Below, piece by piece: positions 1-14,000 of a DNA stretch of 64,000 bases. The translations under genes were made by a program, and so were the position numbers. How positions within the stretch are numbered: position 1 is the first letter of the stretch; every line of letters begins with the position of its first letter. The stretch comes from Streblospio benedicti. Its lineage: Eukaryota; Annelida; Polychaeta; Spionida; Spionidae. The notes under the pieces were generated by a model that worked only from the letters and a program-made list of their open reading frames with translations, searched no databases and had not been told where the DNA came from. The stretch is taken from positions 34,861,793 through 34,925,792 of the forward strand of contig CM032660.1 in NCBI GenBank assembly GCA_019095985.1, written 5' to 3'.

Positions 1-2025
1 GAACCACCATGGCTTCTTCATTGCATCACACAGACCGCGCTGGACCACTCTGTTTACCAATACGCTTAGCCAGAAGACCGTCTGTGCTTCTTAAACAACA
101 GTAATTAATACAATGAATGTAATTATCTTAACCTCCTGCACATATCTTAAAGCTAATTACGGGTAGAACTATACGTTCACAGCAGCATGTATCCGGATAC
201 TCTCTGTCTGTATTTACTTGACAACCTTCACCTCGTGAATCTTTTGTGTGCTTTGGGAGATAAGAAAAGCAAACAAAATGGAGAAGATGATGAGCCTGTT
301 ATTAAAACACGACTGTACGAGACAGTGGTTGAATAATGAATGGCCAATATTTTATCTGGTGCGGCTTCAACACTTGCGGCTACCTGACATTAGATTTAGT
401 TTCAGTCCAGTCTCTCTGACAATGTAAATTGCGTATATACGTTTACTTAAGTACGTAGACTGCAAGGTCTCTCGAGCTTGTCAACTACCTCAGCCTTATA
501 TATTGTGGGACTAGATTTTTTATGTCAAATAGTATGCTTGTGTATCTCTGATGGTTAGACCTGCTGGTTAGCCTAAGGGTCTACAGAGATGGAGGTTTCA
601 CTGCTAATGGCTGGATCCTGCAACGTACTCATTCAGATTCAGATTCAGACCATCTGCATTTTTATGTTTACAAAATTACATATAGGGCTAAGATATTTGT
701 AAATTGTGTATAATCTATCTAACCTCCATGTAAACAAATATACTTCATTATTCAAAAGTATTACATTATTGCTGTCAAAATATATACATGTTTCGGCAAG
801 CATCTGCAAATCCCAATCTAATCCAATAGTCTAATCATAATAAAGAAATACGAACATATTATTAACTACAATCTTAAAAGACTAAATGTTTACTCATAAT
901 TGATTTCAAGTGGTTGAAATGACCATGCATCATACTTTGTGTCCATATGTATGTAGAATATGTGCTGTGTCTAACAGTAACTGGCCTGCTTCTTCCAATA
1001 GCCAAGAGCCTCTGACAAGCAACAGATCCCTGTGTTATTTCATAATATATCTCGCTGGTATAGATGTTTATATGGCTGAGAACATCCAGCTATATGTCAT
1101 TTCCTGAACAGCTGAGTAGTGTGGGTACTGCCATAGATCAGTACTGAACCGTTTTGCAATTTTTCATTAGCTACTACTACTGTGACTACTGTGTACATGC
1201 TGACTAATTCACATATTCTTATAGTTGACTATGTTATGAGTTTTGCCTGCACTGTTATTGTTGTTGATAATCTGGTACTAGTGTTTCTTTGGCTACTGTG
1301 AAGGGTAATGAAGGTCCATGTAGCTACCTGTTTTAATGTTGATAACTACATGTACGTGAATATTATAGGCCAACACAAGTGAACCATTCTACTTGGTGAA
1401 CAGTTTACGCCACCGTAGACTTGTATATTCTGGATAGAATGAGCACATCATATACTAACATTTCTTATGTTCTCTTACAGATAAAACGATTATCATCAAT
1501 GATTTGAAAACACACACAGGATAATAATGACGACAATTACGTAAATGTAGGGTATTTGCATATATTTGTGAAGGAAATTGTCTTATGACATATGCACAGA
1601 GGAAAGTGTTGTTAGATAGTACATTTTAAGACAAGTTCCCCAAAGCTATGAAGATTAATGTGAATTAATTCTTTTGTCTTCTAACATGGCATTTGGATAT
1701 ACATGTAGCTGTTACTCATGGATTGGTGTTTGTGACTATGTGTTCAATATTTGTACCGCCTAATTATGAAAAAAGTGATATAGCCATGACTTGTATATGT
1801 GATATAGAGAAGGCAATCTACTCTTCTCAAATTTAGGATAAAATGACGATACTGTTTAAAGCATAGTATTGGCTGGCATGAAGTGTATTAATCAACATGA
1901 TTACATTTTCTGTATTACACTGACTGTGAAAACAATTGCGTAACCCTGGATACGGCACACACAGATCCCTTGGTTAATCAGCACCTATCCTCGCGTCTTG
2001 ATGTCTTGCGTCCTGGGCTACAGCC
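1..2025. other. Upstream region without a recognised gene
   Basis: AT-rich DNA upstream of the first gene. The few open frames are short, lack splice context and match nothing I recognise. The last few hundred bases should contain the promoter and 5' leader of the gene starting at 2026, but I see no clear TATA box or other core element. Confidence 0.5.
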
Positions 2026-5000
2026 ATGGACTACCAGGACAGAGGCTATCGGGGCGACAAGGTAGGCTTTTTGTTAGCAATGATTAGCTTTGTGGTTAAT
2101 TAGTATGCATATCTACAGACAACATTGCCTATGGTTCCACCCTGATGGACTAGCTTATATCCTTGATAATCCGTAAGGAAACTATATCAGTCTCGATGGC
2201 TACTGTTAATTAATATCTGTAATTATGGGCGTGCTTCTACTATGCTGTAAATATGATACGGTGTACATAATTATGCTGTTTCGTTGGTGAATACATTTAG
2301 TAGACCATCATATACACGGATGCATGGACCTGTAACGACAGAGTAAAGTGTAAAGCCATGCAGCCGACAATGTTATGAGATACAACTTTTAAATAAAAAA
2401 AAATATGGTCATAAATATACATCTACATTATGAACTGCACGCTATAGGATATACGTACATGTGTATCTTAGAAGTGCTGTGAAACGCAAAAGCCAGTAAG
2501 CTTACCACTCAGTCAGGTGAAATATATCACGATTTATGAATAAAGGATATTTACTGAATACCGCCTGATTTATCATTTGGTTGGGCACAGCACCCTTATT
2601 TGAGAGGTTCTACTATCCTCTGTCGTATGATGATATAGATAATTTATATAGATGAGTATACTATATTTATATACATCCTAAATATATAGCAAAAATCATT
2701 ACATACCATATGGAATAATGCTTTGGTATGTATCAAGTTTTAATCACGTATTTTTGTGCTCGCATATATAATGTCTGATCTAATTTTATTTAGTGTCTGT
2801 AAAGGTGACTGATACGCCCTGAAGGTCTTCGTATAACCTGTATATCATATTCTCATATTTTATTCATATTATATACCATGTCACTATAATTAAATCAAAC
2901 AATCAAACAAGCAATCAATCAGTCCATCAATGCATTCTGGATTCCTGGATCCACAGGGCGCGATTAACTGATGTATCATATGATTGGCACAGCATCCATA
3001 TTTGAAAACCTCTACGACCTCTATTGTAGTATAGATCCTCTATTGTATTCTGGATCCTTTACTGTATTCTGGATCCTCTATTCTAATCTGGATCCTCTGG
3101 ATCTACAGGGCCTCATCATGGACACGTACGTGCGCCACCAGCAGGACTGGATCGTGCCACGCCGCGTCATGTGCGGATTCTTCTGGACCGGCATCATCCT
3201 CCTGTTCACAGGGATCATCCTGCTGGTCACCTCCAAACACAAGGGAGCGTAAGTAACGCATGCAAAATTACTTTTGGTTCCTTCAACAAAAAAACACGAA
3301 ACATGACAAGGACAGGATATTAGGTTCAAACTGTCTTTCACATGTTCATGTTCATTGGAACTGCACACAAATCATATGCAAGTTATGTGCAGTAGTGGAT
3401 GTCAAAATAAAAGAGAACAAATCTCCTGGTAAGGACGGTTTATCAGTATAGTTTATTCATCTATTTTTGTTTCATGGGACGTAATATCTGGATTTATAAT
3501 TTGCTACACCTCGAATGGTTTAAAGAACTCACCTGATAGTATTGCGATTCTTTTCGCCACTAGGATATTACAGAAAAGATTCTTTAAATAACAAGTTCAG
3601 ATAAATAATTAAACATTAGTAATGATGCTATCAGTAGAGAAGACTGTCTTTGATGCTGTAACTGGTATAACAATGATTATGGTGGTTTATGTTTGTGCGT
3701 TACAGCGTGTACCAGTCGTGGGGCGCCGTGCTCCTCGGCCTGGGCTTCTGCCTGCTCCTCATCTGCCTCATCCTGTGTATCCACGCCTACTGCGTCATCA
3801 CCGTCTCAGACCAGGAGCTGGAGCAGCAGGCAAGCCAGCCCCCGGTGAGGGTAAGCTTCTTCTAACTAGTCTTTATGTTGTAAATGTAAGTATATGCATT
3901 GAAAGCTCTACGTTTTCGGAGAGGAGTGGTTTGCAGCAATCAGTGGCTTTGTGGGTTTCGTATGCATGAACGCTGTAAAAGATGACAATGACATGTGTCT
4001 GTGGAGGGGGGAGGCCTGTCGCCTCTGCACGAAAGCTGAAAAGAAGACATAGAATAACACATTACAGGGTTGTGTTGGCGAGGGTCCCACCCACTGGATA
4101 TAGCAGTGATTAAGTCTAATGATGGAATAAGCCCAGTGTGAGCTTTCTGCAAACTAAACCAAAGTCAGCAAAGGTCTTAACAACCGAGACCAACAAAAGA
4201 ACTTATTTTTCATGTAAAGACGCATTCAGTAAAGGTCTGGTCCTGTGTAAACAACAAATGCCTAAATGAAAGCACGCTGCATTGTCTAACCATCTGGAAT
4301 CATTGTCAGATTTAAGCAGCAACCCGAACAGTTAGCACGTAGCTTGGCAATAACCTGGCTCTCTAAAGCTTCATTACACTCTCTCACCTTAAAGTTACTA
4401 CCCACAAACAATCACCGGTATCACGTATTGCATCTACTGGTCTATTATTGAATACATCACATTCTATCATATCTATACACTCTAATTGGCTGTTGGCAAT
4501 TAAATGCAAGCTTCCGATACCACTGATTGGCGCCCATGTTTAAAGTATAACGAGGCAAGTTTATGGAGCATGACTTCCGAAGTATGCTCTATCAATTGAC
4601 CTGAATGTCCTGAATGCAGAGCACGTAAAATACACATAAAAGTGACTTATGAGTGTAAGAGACGTGCTAACATCATCACCTCTATATGATGGGGGTGCAC
4701 CATATGCTTTTGTATCTCAAGATTAGAGGTGCACTGATAGTTCAATACAATAAAATCTAGAGTAAACATTTATGAACAAGTTATGCTTTCTAAACATTTC
4801 ATATGTCATCTGCTTGCTTCCTAATAGGGGGGGGAGAATGATGGGAGTCAAAGAACCTTCTGCAACGCATGTGCTTAAAATCCAATAAATGTACGGTGTA
4901 TTATTTTTGTACCAAAGAAATGTGTTCATATTTACAAGGGGAACCAACGTGTACACAATAATACAGACTGACATACAATTAACATGATAAAAGCAGTAAG

Positions 5001-8000
5001 CAATTGCTATTATGCTACGCAATAAAAGATGTTGCAAACTTAACCGTTAGATAAAGTGTGGGGGTCCATGGTACCAGCAGGATATATGGGGAGCAGACAT
5101 GCGCACACGTTCACGTTATTAGTAAATGAGAACAAGACCCAGTGAATGCAGGAAGTTAACGCGAGCCAGCTGCCGCCTCTCACTCTATTACACAGTAACT
5201 GTTTAAAGGTCTACAGACTCGCCAACAAGCCACTGTAGTTCAAAGTGTGGGCGGTAAATTCTTAAGCTATTTGGACACCTCACTAGTAGGGAGGACATTT
5301 ATTTATTTCAAGGGTCAAGAAAAATCACATCTCTTTAATTTCTTGGTTTTATTTTCCACACCCCTCTTTTGACGACCTTCTCTCCTATATTCCACCCGTT
5401 TTCAGCCTACGTATCCACATTCTTAACATGTATATTCTTTTGTTTTCTTTCTTTTTACTCATATCTCTTTTGCAGCTAGAGACTGTTTCTTGTCGCTAAA
5501 ACTGTTATAAAGCTCTACAAAAAATATCAAATATAGTCACTGTAGTTCAAAACGTAAACACTTTTGCTTCAGCAGTAGAAACACGTGGCGATTACAGACA
5601 TTTTGTGTCATATCTAAAGGTCTACAGACTATAGTGAGTCTACACAATATTAAACAAGCCAATGTAGTTCACCTTGAGAAAAATAACACTTTATGACTAT
5701 TGGGAACACCTTACAATTATATTGTTTTTTCGTCGCTTAAAATAGTTCGCAAACAGGGGCACTTCGGTAATTGCAGTCTGTTTATGCCTATCCTAATAGT
5801 AAAGTTGTTCTGTTTTGGCATAGCAGTTACTTTAATGAAATGAGTGTAGTCTAATGAGAAAGATACTGCTCAAAACGTTTGCAGAACACAATTTAATTAT
5901 GTGCATTCTCTTGACAGTTATTTTGATGGCTACAGACAAGTAATTGCAGAAATCTTGTTCAAAGAGAAATTTGGTTTTAGATTTGTTTTGTTTAATCTAA
6001 ATGGTTGCATGCTTAGTCTAGTATAGTTAATATCATTATATAGTTCAAAATGTGAACAATGATTGTCGAATGAACTTCGTAAAAAGTATTTTACAGCAAA
6101 AAGACATGCCCCTGCATGTTTATCTATAACTTCGTCAATTCTCATTCTAACTCAAACTGAATACGTATTGATAATCTAAACATAAAATCCTTTCTACATA
6201 TCAAATGCTATAAATAGTACTTGAAAATTATGACATCAAAATTTTTCTACATATGCTATTGCATAATTTTACTCTAAAATTACCACATTTTCACATGTAA
6301 CTGTTAAACATTTTTGGAATAGAAGAATTGGGTGCACAGACAATCATGCGAATCTTGTGATGATATTAGGTCTTAAATATTTGCGCGATATCACATACAG
6401 TACAAAATGTATAGCTTGGACAAGTGTAAACAATAAGCAAGTGGCCATAGTAACTGGGCATCTTGTATTTTTAGTGGACGATAATGGAGGATACGCACCA
6501 TCTGTTGCCCACGTGATTAAACACTAGGCCACTCAATATAAATATGGGTAAAACAGCATTGGTGTTTATCTGTCAATGTTTATACGCCAATTTCCTAACA
6601 CAAGCCAAAATAACTGGAACATGGTATTATTAATCATTTTTACGATTCTGAAGTTTATGTGGTTTATTACTGCCTTCATGTTACAAACTCATCTAATAAG
6701 CTTTTGAATGTCATTATGTACAGTCTAATATCCCAATTGTGTGCAATAAAGTTGCACCTAGGATATTGCTATTGGTGGTAGTTATCTAAGTATTTGCCAT
6801 TGTACCGAGTAACATCTTTATGATACCCAGCTGTATCTGTAATTTGTTAGGGATGACAACATAACTTACACCAGTATTTGTGGACTCCTGAAGACATATT
6901 AGTTCATTATCTTTTCTTTCTGGTTAACAACATATTTTTAGTATTTAAACTGATCAACTGCTTACACGTGTACTCGATGTTATATACATAATGCCCCCGC
7001 ACTCATTAACAGTTACATTACTTTTACATCAGTTCACTAAGGCGTGTTGTTTTTTACCACTACAGGTGTATTACGCACTGCTGTGCACATGAATTTCGCA
7101 CTTATCAATGTGAACCTGGTCATGGCTTCTGTAAGATATGCATCGACAATTGACATCTATGTATGCATATGTGTCCCGTGGCCGACTGAATATTATGGTG
7201 TAGTTGCACTTGTGACCAGAAGATCGTGTGTTCGAGTTCCTCACGTGGTGGGTGTTGGGCCAATCGTACCTAAAGTGTTGTGTGCACTACTGTAGGGCAC
7301 CTGTTGTGAGGGGTTAGCATTATGTGCTAATGCTCCACTATTCTGCATGCTCCCATTCCAGTCAATAAATGTGATATGCATATGGCAGGTCCAAGGAGTC
7401 CCCTCCCTTTTTTCCCCACCAAAATACCTTATTTTCGTAGGGTTTTTAACATGTCCTCAATCGATCGCACGTACAAAACCTACGAAATACATAAGTGCTT
7501 GCCACTCTCACCCCACACACACGCCCTTTCAAAACTCTGGATCTGCCAGTGAATATATGTATAGATTTACAATTATGCGAGCATCATCTTACACAAACAA
7601 GTTAGATTATAATTATGATAGCGTATACAATCACGGGCCCCAGCATCATTGGGGCTTTAAGTAGTATGTATACTGCTATGATTTACGCATTACAACTGTT
7701 ATATTGTCTTTTGCCTTTTGCCTTTTGGCTTATATTACCTTTCTTTATAATTGTAGTAATGTGTAAGGTGTAGTGTTTGTAAATCATAGAAGTATACGTA
7801 CCACATACCCTACCATGATGCTGAGGCCCATGCATACAGTCACCAACAACAACCACCGCTACAATGCGGCACAGTGTGTGGTATTACATACAAAATCGTA
7901 TGTTATAAGGCGGGCCCGTAGTATGACCATGTCATTATAATATTTGTGAATACAACAACCATCGCCACAATGCGCCGCAGTGTGTGGTATTCACGGCGGC

Positions 8001-11000
8001 GGAGAGATACTGTCGTAAATCGGCTGCCGCCGCTCCGTGTACAGGGGAGGAGCGACCTTTATCTGGAGCACGACATTCCTGCTCGTACATTCACCTGGCG
8101 AATATCAGCCGCGCGATTTCATCGGCCAAGTGTGAGCCGCGCACAATACTGCCTTGGACTTTTTAATCCCCCCTGAATCACATAGTATAGTACAACATAG
8201 AGTGTATAGGTCAGTATTTAATGTAGTACAGAGTACATATATTAGGCCTACCTGCTACGGCTTCTACCACGGACCCCTGCATCATGGGATGTGTGTGATG
8301 TATTTATAATCCGTATAATACTGTGATCTACAAACACTATACCATACATATTGCTACTATTAGTTTTCACAATTATTGCATGCAATCTACTATTATATAG
8401 ATGAGTATGGTATAGTGTATGTCATACATACCACACACCTCTCCCGTGATGCTGGGGCCCATGGCTTCTACTTTGGAATTTACCACTAATCCACATAAAT
8501 ATCAAATATAATTAAACTAATAAATAGATAATCACAGGCAAAAATACACATTAAACTCAGGGAACCAATTTCAGAAAATTCCTGCTGATCGCACACAGCA
8601 GTATTTGTAAGAACGAATATTTAGAGTGAAACAGAGACCTTTCTCTCCATGTCTCTCACCGTTCAATGTGAGTAAGTATGAGTGATAACACCATTAGGTC
8701 CATCAGCATGCCACCTGCCAACAGGTGGTTTATAATGCATTTCTCTCTGGAGGTCACTAGAGGGCGATCGTTCGCTTCACCTTCACCTTAGCTATATGTC
8801 TTTATAGGACAATATCAAAGTCTTTGTCGAAGAATGTGTTCCTTGACTCGAGTTTGAACATGTCCTAGTTGGACAAGATAGCACGAATAAAAGCGTGGAC
8901 ACGTAAAGAAGTAATACTAATCGCATGTTATGGTGTGATTATTTCCACGCACGATGGATTTTGTACGTAACTTGGTGGTCTGGCTATGGGCAGCCTATCA
9001 GCTCGTCATCTGGCCAATGGACGGCTCGGCCAGTTTGACATTGTCATAAGGGTGATGCAAAGCTATACTTAATACATGTGGACGGCATTATAAAGGACAT
9101 GAAATCAATCAAGTAGATGTGCATGCCCGACTGGAGAATAACAGAATACACAAACAAACATATATATCTCGATAGAAGTCACAGCGCAGCGTAAAGACAA
9201 TAGAGATGTGCCCGCGTGGGCCGCCGCCGCCTCCCCCCACCCCCACCCCGGTGAGCAGCATACCACACCGTATACACCAACTCACCGGGGCCATAAACCG
9301 GCCAGGAATGAGGTTTGGGAGGCTGCAAGAGCGGAACCCCAAATGCCGCCGCCTCTGATGTAGTACACGGCGAGGTCACAGGTCATGGCGCAACTTGTAA
9401 TATGGAAATTACTTGTTTCATGTTTGATTAAGATTGATAGTGGAGCCCGTAGTTAGTGGAGACGTATGGGGCTGCCGACATTGCGGCTCGGCGGGGGGCT
9501 TAATCAGTGTTGACATTGTAGGGCTCGTTTATTCCAAGATGCCACGTGTTTTGTGCGTGATATGGTTACTGTGTGCTATATGTTCTATCTAATAGGTTTT
9601 AATATAGAAGTAATGTACTGTATGTACCATGCGTAATGATTTTTGTTGATGTTTACTGGATCTGAGAGCCAAATCTGTTCCCATAGTCGGAAAGACTTCG
9701 TGCACTGATCCATGGACACTGTACATCAGGACAGTGGTGTTATTGGACAGCAGTGCAAGTAAAGAGTAAAGAGAGCATCTGCTGCACAGGGCGAAAGCTG
9801 AACACGCGGGTCACGTGTTCTGCCCAGATGTAGAGAAGTGTAGTGATTCAGAACTGGAGTTGCGTGTCATGTTGGCAACTCGCGTGTAGTCATGTTTTAC
9901 GCCAAAGTGGCAATACGCGTGGAAATATATTGCAATGTGCATACTACATCTAGTTGGCGTATAGTAAGGAATTCATTGTGCATATGCGTCCTGTTGGGCT
10001 GGTGAGATTCTCTTACATCATGTGCAGAAATACTATCATTGATTTTGAACTCTGAAAAAAATAGGCTATTTCTGTATTAATAAGAATGAGAGAGGAGTCA
10101 ATGTTGTCAAATTCAGCATCCTTAAATTCAAAAGGCCATATCACTGACACTGCAAAACGTATTATGAATATATAATCATTAAGTATACACACTAAAATAA
10201 AGCCAATGCGCCAATATGATTACAAAGAGCAGCAAGGACACGAATACTGAAGTTGAACACAACGGTCCACATCAGACAGAGGTGAAGACAATGATTGACA
10301 GCTGCTGTAAAACAGCTTCTTATTTATTGCGCGCACTGTGCAAGATGCGATGTGAACAGCTCATTGCGCTGTGTTTTCGTAGTGGAAACAGTATCCACAG
10401 TTCACGTTTTGATGCTAAATAACATAAATGCAGACTGATGTTGGTACAACGCCACATCACTCAAAGCATTACATGTGTCTGCGGTGCAAACGTTCTTTCA
10501 CACACGATACATATCATTCAAATGTGTGGGTAGAAGTCAACAACGTCTGCAAACAACAAAAAATCATGTAATCTTGTGAACGGCGCGTGGAACTATTATT
10601 TTAATCACGTTAGATTGGCGTGAACCCTTCCTCTTCTCTTCACAGCCTCTGGTATAGAAATGATGGGATGTTCAGTATTAGTGTAATAAAAACGTAACCA
10701 TCCTAAATTAGTATGACACAAGCCAGTGGTAAATATATTTGGCCAAAAATGTTGGCATAAAAACTATATTGAAAACAAGAAATTTTGCCACTAATAAAGT
10801 TTTAATAAGACTAACCCCTGCATGGTCGCACATAAGTGTATGTTTACTTTTTCAGAGATAAAAATGAGAAAGTAGTCCATTGTGATGAACAGGACCACTT
10901 TCACAGCACGTAGCTTTCTCAGCACAGCTGGAAACACAAACATTCTCAATACGCGCGAACAAACACGTGGTTTCTGTGAAGAAAAATACATTGGACGTTG

Positions 11001-14000
11001 TAATGCATAACTGCTTACTGTGAAGCACTGGTTAGGTTGTGGACGGATAATACAATTTTCAATAAATTACTAGGTCACTCTTTCTCACTGTGCTAGTTTT
11101 AGTATAAAAAAAGAATGGTGACAGTGGTAACTTGTGCATTGCTCTCGGGTGGGAGGAAGTTTCAACTTCCTCACATTTTTGGAATATTTCTTGGTGTATT
11201 TTTTTTTCTTTTTTTGTGAACACATGTATATGGATATGATGTAAAACAGATATTGGTATGTTTATGAACGTTGCACATTTTCCTCAGATATTGGTATATT
11301 GTGGGTCACTTTGTTTTCAAAAATAGGCATTTTGATGGGTGTCATTCTCAACCTGTCCGTGGCACGTCCTTACCCATTTTCAGACCCCTAAACACCCCCC
11401 CACCCCCCCACCCCAAGCCATTTCTCCTATCTATCACATTCTTTATGTTCCATGCGTGTCTGATATCCACCACCAAACCACCAACTGCACAGCGCCCAGT
11501 CATTGTTAGACTTGACATGCCCTTCCTCAATAGCCGCTGCTAATTTATTACATCCCTTCTAATTGATCTGTACCCGTAACAGTGCACGGCCTGGTGATCA
11601 GTGTGGGTGGAATGGAGAAAATAGCTCACTCAAAACTATTTAGAACTACATTTACAGCTATAGGCCCCAGCATCGTAGGAGGTGTGCGCGGCACGTATAC
11701 TACTATGGTTTACAAACGCTATTATCATACACATTTCTACTATTATAAAGTAGTATTGTGTATGGTATGCTGTTTGTAAATCATAGTAGTATACGTACCA
11801 CACACACCCTCCCATGATGATGGGCTCCATGTTTACAGCTACCAACATTTAGACAATATACTTTATACCACCACAACACAAGTAGGCAACTGAAGGTGGA
11901 TTGACATCAATGTCAAACTAACCTGTCCTTGCTTATCGTAGATCTAATTGTCTCATCACGTGTTGGCTGCTATGCTGATTGCCGTGATTACCGTCAGGAA
12001 TATACGTCTGGGCTGACAATCAAGTTCTGCCTCCTCCAAGGGTGCGCATTGTTGTGCCAAGCCACTGCACGGGCTCAGTGTACCAACGTACTGGCCAGAA
12101 GGGCACAGGTGTATCTGACTAAGTAGTACAGTGCAACTTGCTACCAAGTCTTCTTCATATGAACTATTCAGGTTGTGTAAGGTCACATGCAGTGGCTAAC
12201 TGTGTACTGCAATGACGTAACGCCTCATTTACTGACTAATCCCAGCTACAAAATGTCACCAGAGCTCATAAAGTATAAACATGTTAAGACAAATAAGTAT
12301 CAGATTCTTTATGAACCAGCATACCAAGTCATTTTGATTATGGTACATGAGGTTTCAATACATATATCTGATATTGAAATACGTGTACTTATGTTTTCGG
12401 ACTTTTAGATCTTGAGAGAATTGTAATATGGAGGAATTATTTCCAACGTATCTCATCTATCGGTATTCGGTACTATAGAATTGCCGGACCTTTACTAACT
12501 TCTCACAGATATCAGCGCTGGTTGTTTTCAGACGTACCATTCAAATAGATTCAACACTTTTGTAGACTGTCCCCTGATTTCGATTCTTTCAAGAACCTAT
12601 AAAACAAGAATATCCATGCAGAAATGTGAGAATTGTAACGATAAATTCGGCATTCTTTGCTGTGGTGGAATCACTTGTCGTACACTGTACAGGTTTTCAG
12701 AAATCTGGGTTTGACAAATTAGGCACAGGGAGTACATTATCCTCTTTATTGACGAATCATTTATTCGGTGTCAATTATGACAAGAGATTGATTACCGAAT
12801 GCCAAACTGACGCTATGCTATTAACTAAGCCAAGCTCAATCAAAATCAACATTCCACCCACAAATACCTGATGAACAATACCATATATTCATAGACCAAA
12901 TAATCACCCAATTTATATGTAAGTATTTTAATGAGATGTGTATACCACTATTTGAAACACTATACATAGATACCTGCAGCGCTTCTACGCAGCTTGTTTA
13001 CCCAACTGACCTACATAGACAATGATCTTTGACCTAAATGTAGTCCGTCAATCAGACGATAATTACAGGCCTGCTCACAGCTATCCCGTATCACTACGCA
13101 GTCGTCATCAATCACATTACACTGCACTGACATCTGTATTCAGTAAGTTACACTGACATTCTCTGCATCATCAAAGTACAAGTGAAAGATAATTCACGTA
13201 ATTATACACAGCTAAATGAGAATTCGTTTTGTGTGGTTTATTTTTGTTTTGGGTTTTCTTACCACTATAGAACCTACATTCAGACCACCTTTACAAAGAG
13301 ACGACCTTTGAAATTTAAAAGACTGTTTCTCGAGATCCTAAGTCTTCATAAAACTAGCAATGAATTTGATTCCACTTGATTTCAATAATTCTTTATGTGA
13401 TCTTCATTGAGAAGTTCTACAGTATTTGCTTGCCATTTTGGCTGATGCCAGTTTTGAGTACTTAGAACGGATATTATAGTCTGTAATAGATATGGCATGG
13501 ACATTGGTCAACAGTGATTAATCTTTATATTCTGGCTGCCTTGGTTAATTTAGTCCACCCAAGAAAGCGTGACCCCGAGGATATGGACGCTCCATTAATT
13601 CGCTATATGATAACAGTTAGACACAATAGACAGCAATTCAGGATAGTTATAAAAACCTATGCCAATTTCAATTGGCATCACGATCTTTCCAGCATACGAT
13701 ACCCATGAAATCCACCGGTTGCACCCCCATCCATTTTGCAATAAATGGAGCGAAAAACTGGAAAGTGGCCCGTGACTATCACAACAACATTTCTACAGAA
13801 AATGTCCATACAAAATCTCCCCTTCAAAACAATCTTAAATCTCAAATTCAAACTCCAACACTGTTCATTTTCAAAAATCAACTCCTACTGCTCCTGAAGC
13901 CCCCCAACATTGTACAAAGTCTGCAAAACCCACTACAAGTGCGGCCGGTAATGAATCACTGGCGGCAGTCACTTCCGCCTTGTATGTGATGCTTCCGGGC

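Noticed and set aside
13514-13989. Open frames of 64 and 105 codons in the large intron
   Set aside because: No homology I recognise, composition like the surrounding intron, and no splice context that would join them to the gene's exons.
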